A stretch of DNA of 64,000 nt from Pseudanabaena sp. UWO311 (lineage in GTDB: Bacteria; Cyanobacteriota; Cyanobacteriia; Pseudanabaenales; Pseudanabaenaceae): NCBI RefSeq assembly GCF_006937785.1, contig NZ_SJEE01000012.1, positions 1 to 64,000 of the forward strand, given 5' to 3'. The notes under the pieces are model-generated. The model searched no databases and was not told the origin of the DNA. It worked only from the letters and a program-made list of their open reading frames with translations. Numbering within the stretch: position 1 is the stretch's first letter; each line of letters starts with the position of its first letter. Positions 59,466-64,000 of this stretch are shown one piece after another. Both the position numbers and the translations under genes were made by a program.

Positions 59466-59681
59466 TTAGTCAATGATCCAAAATCCATGATTTCGCCAGT
59501 ACTGTTCGTTCAGAGCTTCTTTGAGATGAGTATCGGAAATCTGTCCATTGTCAAGCAACAATTCACCAAGCTTCTTATTAGTAGATGCTGTAAGAGCCAA
59601 AGTTTGCTCTAAACGAGTTTGAGATATTAGTTTTTTACGAACTAAGATTGCACCAAGCTTCATAATATTTTCTCTCTTCAT
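59466..59681 (-). CDS. small MshEN-like (T2SSE_N) protein, possible c-di-GMP binder
   Basis: The 71-aa protein consists almost wholly of two tandem 24-residue motifs separated by 5 residues: KLGAILVRKKLISQTRLEQT... (8-31) and KLGELLLDNGQISDTHLKEA... (37-60). This 24-5-24 layout is that of the MshEN c-di-GMP-binding domain of secretion/pilus ATPases. The second motif is close to consensus; the first has lost the central Gly and final Gln. It is divergent in role from any ATPase here and lies just upstream of the kinase-regulator-cyclase operon. An internal ATG (59663) with better ribosome-binding sequence is a possible start. Confidence 0.75.
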   Translation of the reverse strand: MKRENIMKLGAILVRKKLISQTRLEQTLALTASTNKKLGELLLDNGQISDTHLKEALNEQYWRNHGFWIID

Positions 59682-59999
59682 TGTGTATCTACAAAAGTTG
59701 CCCTCAAGAGTTATGAGGCAACTTTTCTCTAAGTACTATCTATATAACAATCCTTTTGTTGATCGCGCTAGAGAAATTACGACTAATTTTTCAAAAAACA
59801 ATAGGAAAAAAGTCACTAGTACTTAATTGCTTTTTATTACTTTTCGACTATCCAAGTCGTTACTTCATGGTCATGTGTAAATTCTTTGCACCCAATAAGA
59901 TGATTGTAGTCGTTATGACTCCTCACACCTACGGCTTAGGAATATTTAAACAGTCCTGAGCTTTTTTATTTCAACTTTAGATTACTTCAAAGATTCCCC
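59682..59999. other. 318-bp intergenic region
   Basis: It contains a small AAAAGTTGCC...GGCAACTTTT inverted repeat (about 59694-59728) and the promoter region of the RND operon. A 67-aa open frame here has no gene-like features. Confidence 0.5.
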
Positions 60000-60446
60000 A
60001 TGGAAATCGATAAGCACAAAATGAAGCTAACTGCGATCGCCCCTTTAATCATATATGCTCTCCTCCTTGGAGGTATGATCACCGCTTGCAATCAAGCTAA
60101 TCCAGACACGCCGACTAGCCCTGCGCCAGTGGCTTCTACCCCTTCTCAGGCAAATTCTTCTCCTGCAAGTACTCCTTCTGATACACCGCAAGCAAATAGT
60201 TCTACAAAAACAGAAGGCGATCCAGAACGTAAGCAAAGGCGTGAAGCAAGGCGTAAACAGATTGAAGCAGTCCTAACTCCTGACCAAGTACAACAGCTAC
60301 AGGCAAAGCTGAAACAGGGAGATAAGCTTCGTAGTGCCATTTCTAGTCTCAATCTGACGACGGAACAGAAAGCCAAGATTCAGATCATTATGGAAAAGTC
60401 CTACGAGCAGACACCAGATGCTTCAGCTAACACATCACCACAATAG
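60000..60446 (+). CDS. predicted lipoprotein, Spy/CpxP-like
   Basis: The 148-aa protein has a signal peptide with lipobox TAC (cysteine near residue 30), a Pro/Ser/Thr linker (about 33-75) and a helical region with RKQRREARRKQIEAVLTPDQ and LNLTTEQKAKIQIIMEK, similar to LTxxQ-type periplasmic proteins (Spy/CpxP). It precedes the RND membrane-fusion gene by 24 bp, so it is probably an operon member in periplasmic stress or efflux. The start may instead be the Met seven codons in. Confidence 0.78.
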   Translation: MEIDKHKMKLTAIAPLIIYALLLGGMITACNQANPDTPTSPAPVASTPSQANSSPASTPSDTPQANSSTKTEGDPERKQRREARRKQIEAVLTPDQVQQLQAKLKQGDKLRSAISSLNLTTEQKAKIQIIMEKSYEQTPDASANTSPQ

Positions 60447-60470
60447 TTCTTATTATTCCCAGTAATTATC

Positions 60471-62024
60471 ATGAATGAGAAGCAATTAGAGATTCCCTTG
60501 AATTATGAGGAAGGGCTTAATCATTCTTCCCAAGGATTTCCTGACGATATTGATAGCGATCGCAAGTCTTCAAAAAATCGACCTAGAAGTTTGAGCAAAA
60601 AAAAGATTGGTTTGGCAATCGTGGGCTTGCTATTGCTGGGAGCTGTAGGTTTCTTTAGCTTTCGGGCGCTGACATCTCCAAAAACAGACGATGCTGCTAC
60701 TGGCAAAAAAGGTGATAAACGCGAGCAAGTTACTCCCGTGGCAGTGGCTAAGGTTATCCAAAAGACTGTGCCAATCCAATTACAGGCGATCGGGAATGTT
60801 CAGGCTAGCTCAACGGTTTCAGTGACACCGCAGACGGGCGGAAAGATTACAGGTGTCCATTTTAAGAAGGGACAGGAGGTACATAAGGGCGATTTGCTGT
60901 TTACGATTGATAACCGATCGCAAATTGCTTCAATTCAACAGGCGCAAGGGGTAGTTGCAAGTTCTCTCGCCCAAGTGCAACAGGCAAGGGCTAACTTAGC
61001 TAGAGATATTGGCTTAGTGCGATCGGCAGAAGCAAACTTAGCAAAGGATGAAGCACAGGCACAATTTGCGAAATCCCAAAGCGATCGCTATAACAATCTC
61101 TATAAAGAAGGGGCAATCAGCCAAGATCAAGCACAGCAATATAGCACTGCTAATCGGGTTTCGGATGCAACTTTACAAAGCGATCGCGAAGCGATTCAGA
61201 ATGCGCTTGCTGTAGTTGAGGGTGATAAAGCGGCGATCGCTAATGCGGAAGCGGCAGTTGCTACCGATGATGGCGCATATCAAAATGTACAGGTTCAGGC
61301 TTCCTATACGGAAATTTATGCACCGATTGATGGACGCGCTGGGAATATTCTGGTTACGGAAGGCAATGTCGTACAGGCGAATAGTACCAGTCCGCTAGTC
61401 ACAATTACGCAAGTTAATCCGATTCAAGTTGCCTTCGCGATTCCTGAAGTAAATCTGCCCGAAATTCAAAAACGGATGAAGAATGGCAAGCTCAATGTGA
61501 GTGTGACCTTTGCGGGTAACAATACGCCAATTTCAGGAGTTTTAACCTTCATTAACAATACGGTTGATAATACGACAGGCACAATTCAACTGATTGGCGA
61601 TTTTAATAATGCAGGCGGACAGTTATTTCCTGGGCAATTTGTAAATACGACGCTGACGCTCAATGAAGAACCGAATGCGATCGTCGTTCCTGCTCAAGCA
61701 GTGCAGAATGGAGCCAACGGACAGTTCGTATTTGTGGTGAATGATGAAGATCAAGATAATCCGACTGTTACCAATGTCCCTGTAGTTGCGAGTAGCAGCA
61801 TTGACGGGCTAGATGTAATTCAGAAAGGACTCAAATCAGGAGATCGCGTCGTTATCGATGGTCAAGCGAACTTGGTCAATGGTAGCAAGATCAGGGTTAA
61901 AGCGGCTGATAGTAGTACTGGTTCTAGCGGTGCTAAAGCTAGTGATGATCCGAATAAGCCTGCCAGCGATCGCAAGAAATCAGGAAAAGGTCGCCGCTCT
62001 GGTGCTACCGAGGGAGCTAATTAA
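60471..62024 (+). CDS. RND efflux membrane-fusion (periplasmic adaptor) protein
   Basis: The 517-aa adaptor has a cytoplasmic N-terminus, one transmembrane helix (about 48-66), lipoyl halves (VSVTPQTGGKITGVHFKKGQ), a long coiled coil (about 160-255) and beta-barrel and membrane-proximal domains (FVNTTLTLNEEPNAIVVPAQ). The C-terminus is Ser/Lys/Asp-rich. It is coupled to the RND pump gene by a TAATG overlap. Substrates are unknown. Confidence 0.93.
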   Translation: MNEKQLEIPLNYEEGLNHSSQGFPDDIDSDRKSSKNRPRSLSKKKIGLAIVGLLLLGAVGFFSFRALTSPKTDDAATGKKGDKREQVTPVAVAKVIQKTVPIQLQAIGNVQASSTVSVTPQTGGKITGVHFKKGQEVHKGDLLFTIDNRSQIASIQQAQGVVASSLAQVQQARANLARDIGLVRSAEANLAKDEAQAQFAKSQSDRYNNLYKEGAISQDQAQQYSTANRVSDATLQSDREAIQNALAVVEGDKAAIANAEAAVATDDGAYQNVQVQASYTEIYAPIDGRAGNILVTEGNVVQANSTSPLVTITQVNPIQVAFAIPEVNLPEIQKRMKNGKLNVSVTFAGNNTPISGVLTFINNTVDNTTGTIQLIGDFNNAGGQLFPGQFVNTTLTLNEEPNAIVVPAQAVQNGANGQFVFVVNDEDQDNPTVTNVPVVASSSIDGLDVIQKGLKSGDRVVIDGQANLVNGSKIRVKAADSSTGSSGAKASDDPNKPASDRKKSGKGRRSGATEGAN

Positions 62025-64000
62025 TGAATCTGTCAGAAATTTTCATTCGTCGCCCGATCATGACGACCTTAGTGATGGCGGGAATCCTCATTTTTGGATG
62101 GATGAGCTATCAGTCTTTACCGATCAGCTATTTACCTAGCGTGGACTATCCCACGATTCAGGTAACGGCGGCAAGACCAGGAGCTAGTCCCGAAACAATG
62201 GCAGCTTCGGTAACACGTCCCTTAGAAGCGCAGTTTTCTAGTATTGCGGGATTGGATTCGCTCAACTCCACGACGACATTAGGGAAAACACAAATCGCGC
62301 TGCAATTTAACCTCAGCCGAGGTATTGACGATGCTGCTCAAGATGTACAGGCTGCGATCGCGGCGGCTTCTGGACAAGTTGCTAACGATCTGCCAAATCC
62401 TCCCACCTTTAGCAAGGTCAACCCAGCCGATCAACCGATTCTCTATCTATACCTCTACTCTCCGACTCTGCCGCTCTCTCAAGTCGATAATTACGCCGAA
62501 ACTTACCTAGCCCAAAAGCTCTCGACAATTTCGGGGGTAGCGCAAGTGAGCGTCTACGGTTCGCAAAAGTATGCGGCAAGAATTCAACTTGATCCGCAAA
62601 AGCTTGCCAGTCAAGAGATTGGCATCGATCAAGTGCAAACGGCTATCCAGCAAGGCAATGTCAACTTACCGACAGGAAGTCTTTCGGGCGATCATAAAAA
62701 CTTTACAGTACAGACTAACGGGCAGCTTCAAGATGCCGCCGCCTATCGCAAATTGATTGTTGCTTATAAAAATGGCGCACCAATTTATCTAGAACAACTG
62801 GGACGAGTAATTGATAGCGTTGAGAATGATAAAGTTGCAAGCTGGTATAACAATACTCGCGCTATTATTCTCACAATTCAACGCCAACCTGGGACAAACA
62901 CGGTAGAAGTTGTCGATACGATCCAGAAATTACTACCCAAACTGCGCGAACAGGTTCCTAACTCTGTGCAAATTGGCGTGCTGTACGATGCTTCACAATC
63001 AATTCGTGATTCCGTTGATGATGTTAGGTTCACGCTAGTTTTAACGATCGCCTTAGTCGTTTTAGTTATCTTCCTATTTCTGCGAAACCTTTCAGCAACG
63101 GTAATTCCCAGTTTGGCTCTGCCCGTATCGCTGATCGGTACATTTGCGGTAATGCACCAGCTAAATTTTTCCCTTGATAATCTGTCGCTGATGGCGTTGA
63201 CCTTATCTGTGGGTTTTGTGGTGGATGATGCGATCGTCATGTTGGAAAACATCGTGCGACATATGGAAATGGGCGAACGCCCTATGCAAGCAGCGCTTAA
63301 CGGGTCTAGGGAAATTGGTTTCACGATCCTGTCAATGACGCTCTCATTAGTCGCTGTATTCATTCCCATGTTGTTTATGAGCGAACTATTGGGGCGCTTA
63401 TTCCATGAATTTGCGATGACGATCGCTGTTTCTATTCTGGTTTCGGGTTTTGTTTCGCTGAGCCTAACGCCGATGTTATGCAGTCGCTTTCTACGTCCTG
63501 TTCATCACTCAACACAAAGTCGCTTTTATCGGGCAACAGAGGCAATATTCGATCGCTTTCTCGGTCTATACGATCGCAGTCTAAAAACAGTAATGAAGTA
63601 CCATCGCACCACGATGATTTTATCCTTTGTACTGCTATTTGCCACCATTGGACTATTTGTAGCTGTGCCGAAGGGATTCATCCCCAGTGAAGATACTGGA
63701 CAAATTATCGGCACGACTCAAGCCGCGCAAGATACTTCCTTTGATGCTCTGGTGATTCATCAACAAGCGGTCGCTGAACTGATCAGCAAAGATCCCAATG
63801 TGGATGCTGTCAACTCGAATATTGGCGCAAATTCTGGTGGTGCTTCGAGTGCTAGTAATTCAGGAAGTCTATTTATTCGCTTGAAACCGCGATCGCAACG
63901 AGAGGCAAGCGCCGATGAAGTTATTCAAGAATTAAGAACAAAACTTGCTGATATCACAGGTATTCAAGTATTTTTGCAAAATCCACCTGCGATTCCCATC
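62024..64000 (+). CDS. RND efflux pump permease, 5' part (partial)
   Basis: The reading frame stays open from ATG 62024 to the window end (659 codons), about 60% of a normal RND permease. It begins MNLSEIFIRRPIMTTLVMAG, with motifs typical of the AcrB/MdtB (HAE1) group: NFSLDNLSLMALTLSVGFVV, DDAIVMLENIVRHME with the proton-relay Asp pair, and SLSLTPMLCSR. It overlaps the adaptor's stop codon by one base, confirming an operon. The 3' end lies outside the window. Confidence 0.93.
   Translation, partial: MNLSEIFIRRPIMTTLVMAGILIFGWMSYQSLPISYLPSVDYPTIQVTAARPGASPETMAASVTRPLEAQFSSIAGLDSLNSTTTLGKTQIALQFNLSRGIDDAAQDVQAAIAAASGQVANDLPNPPTFSKVNPADQPILYLYLYSPTLPLSQVDNYAETYLAQKLSTISGVAQVSVYGSQKYAARIQLDPQKLASQEIGIDQVQTAIQQGNVNLPTGSLSGDHKNFTVQTNGQLQDAAAYRKLIVAYKNGAPIYLEQLGRVIDSVENDKVASWYNNTRAIILTIQRQPGTNTVEVVDTIQKLLPKLREQVPNSVQIGVLYDASQSIRDSVDDVRFTLVLTIALVVLVIFLFLRNLSATVIPSLALPVSLIGTFAVMHQLNFSLDNLSLMALTLSVGFVVDDAIVMLENIVRHMEMGERPMQAALNGSREIGFTILSMTLSLVAVFIPMLFMSELLGRLFHEFAMTIAVSILVSGFVSLSLTPMLCSRFLRPVHHSTQSRFYRATEAIFDRFLGLYDRSLKTVMKYHRTTMILSFVLLFATIGLFVAVPKGFIPSEDTGQIIGTTQAAQDTSFDALVIHQQAVAELISKDPNVDAVNSNIGANSGGASSASNSGSLFIRLKPRSQREASADEVIQELRTKLADITGIQVFLQNPPAIPI

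Noticed and set aside
59756-59959. 67-aa open frame before the RND operon
   Set aside because: No ribosome-binding site, no recognisable domain and low-quality composition; likely chance.

Overview
The window is chromosomal DNA of a phycobilisome-containing cyanobacterium. Evidence: the octamer GCGATCGC (HIP1) recurs throughout, and the genes include apcF, CP12, a PAM68 homologue, an rbcR-type LysR regulator, a Hik2/CSK-like kinase, a plastoquinone-type prenyltransferase, dxs and a photosystem II assembly operon like slr0144-slr0148 of Synechocystis. A Pseudanabaena-like organism is my guess from overall style; the sequence alone does not prove the genus.

Layout. 0-10 kb: cytochrome oxidase subunit III, a lipoprotein, the conserved dnaJ-tusA-rsgA cluster, a [2Fe-2S] ferredoxin, a LOG-family protein, the CCA-adding enzyme, a site-2-protease homologue that has lost its catalytic motifs, and a large acidic protein. 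10-18 kb: repeats, CP12, prenyltransferase, tRNA-Ala, an unnamed ATPase plus small-protein pair, hisC, rbcR. 18-25 kb: ferredoxin/V4R photosystem II assembly operon, PAM68-rpsO, a 41-aa membrane protein, an FHA-LuxR regulator and a three-gene membrane/coiled-coil operon. 25-30 kb: a PerR-type repressor divergent from a peroxiredoxin, then a thioredoxin-reductase-like flavoprotein without an NADPH site, upp, a lipoprotein and a DUF4336 protein. 30-34 kb: tRNA-Arg and a six-gene tRNA array with odd tRNAs and a hairpin in almost every spacer, then an HNH protein and a ribbon-helix-helix regulator. 34-42 kb: alarmone-hydrolase-like HD protein, REC-GAF regulator, fba, apcF, FIST protein, dxs. 42-48 kb: Hik2-like kinase, a duplicated locus of exported proteins, a YdeP-type molybdopterin oxidoreductase and an EcfT-like protein. 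48-64 kb: DUF1501/DUF1800 pair, pentapeptide protein, LCP protein, UppP, a sensor kinase-response regulator-diguanylate cyclase operon with decayed extra copies, a small MshEN-like protein and an RND efflux operon running off the right end.

Four ideas stand out. (1) The octamer TGTAGTAT / ATACTACA lies in the promoter region of the tRNA array and as a perfect inverted repeat before the ribbon-helix-helix gene, so that protein may control both. (2) An uncharacterised ATPase/small-protein pair beside tRNA-Ala resembles two-gene defence modules. (3) A kinase-regulator-diguanylate cyclase operon sits next to a stand-alone MshEN-like protein, which could form a local c-di-GMP circuit. (4) A peroxiredoxin and a disulfide reductase lacking the NADPH motif share a PerR-type control region. 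Across the window, spacers carry long, often perfect hairpins with tiny loops, and at least two families of short mobile-like repeats are present.
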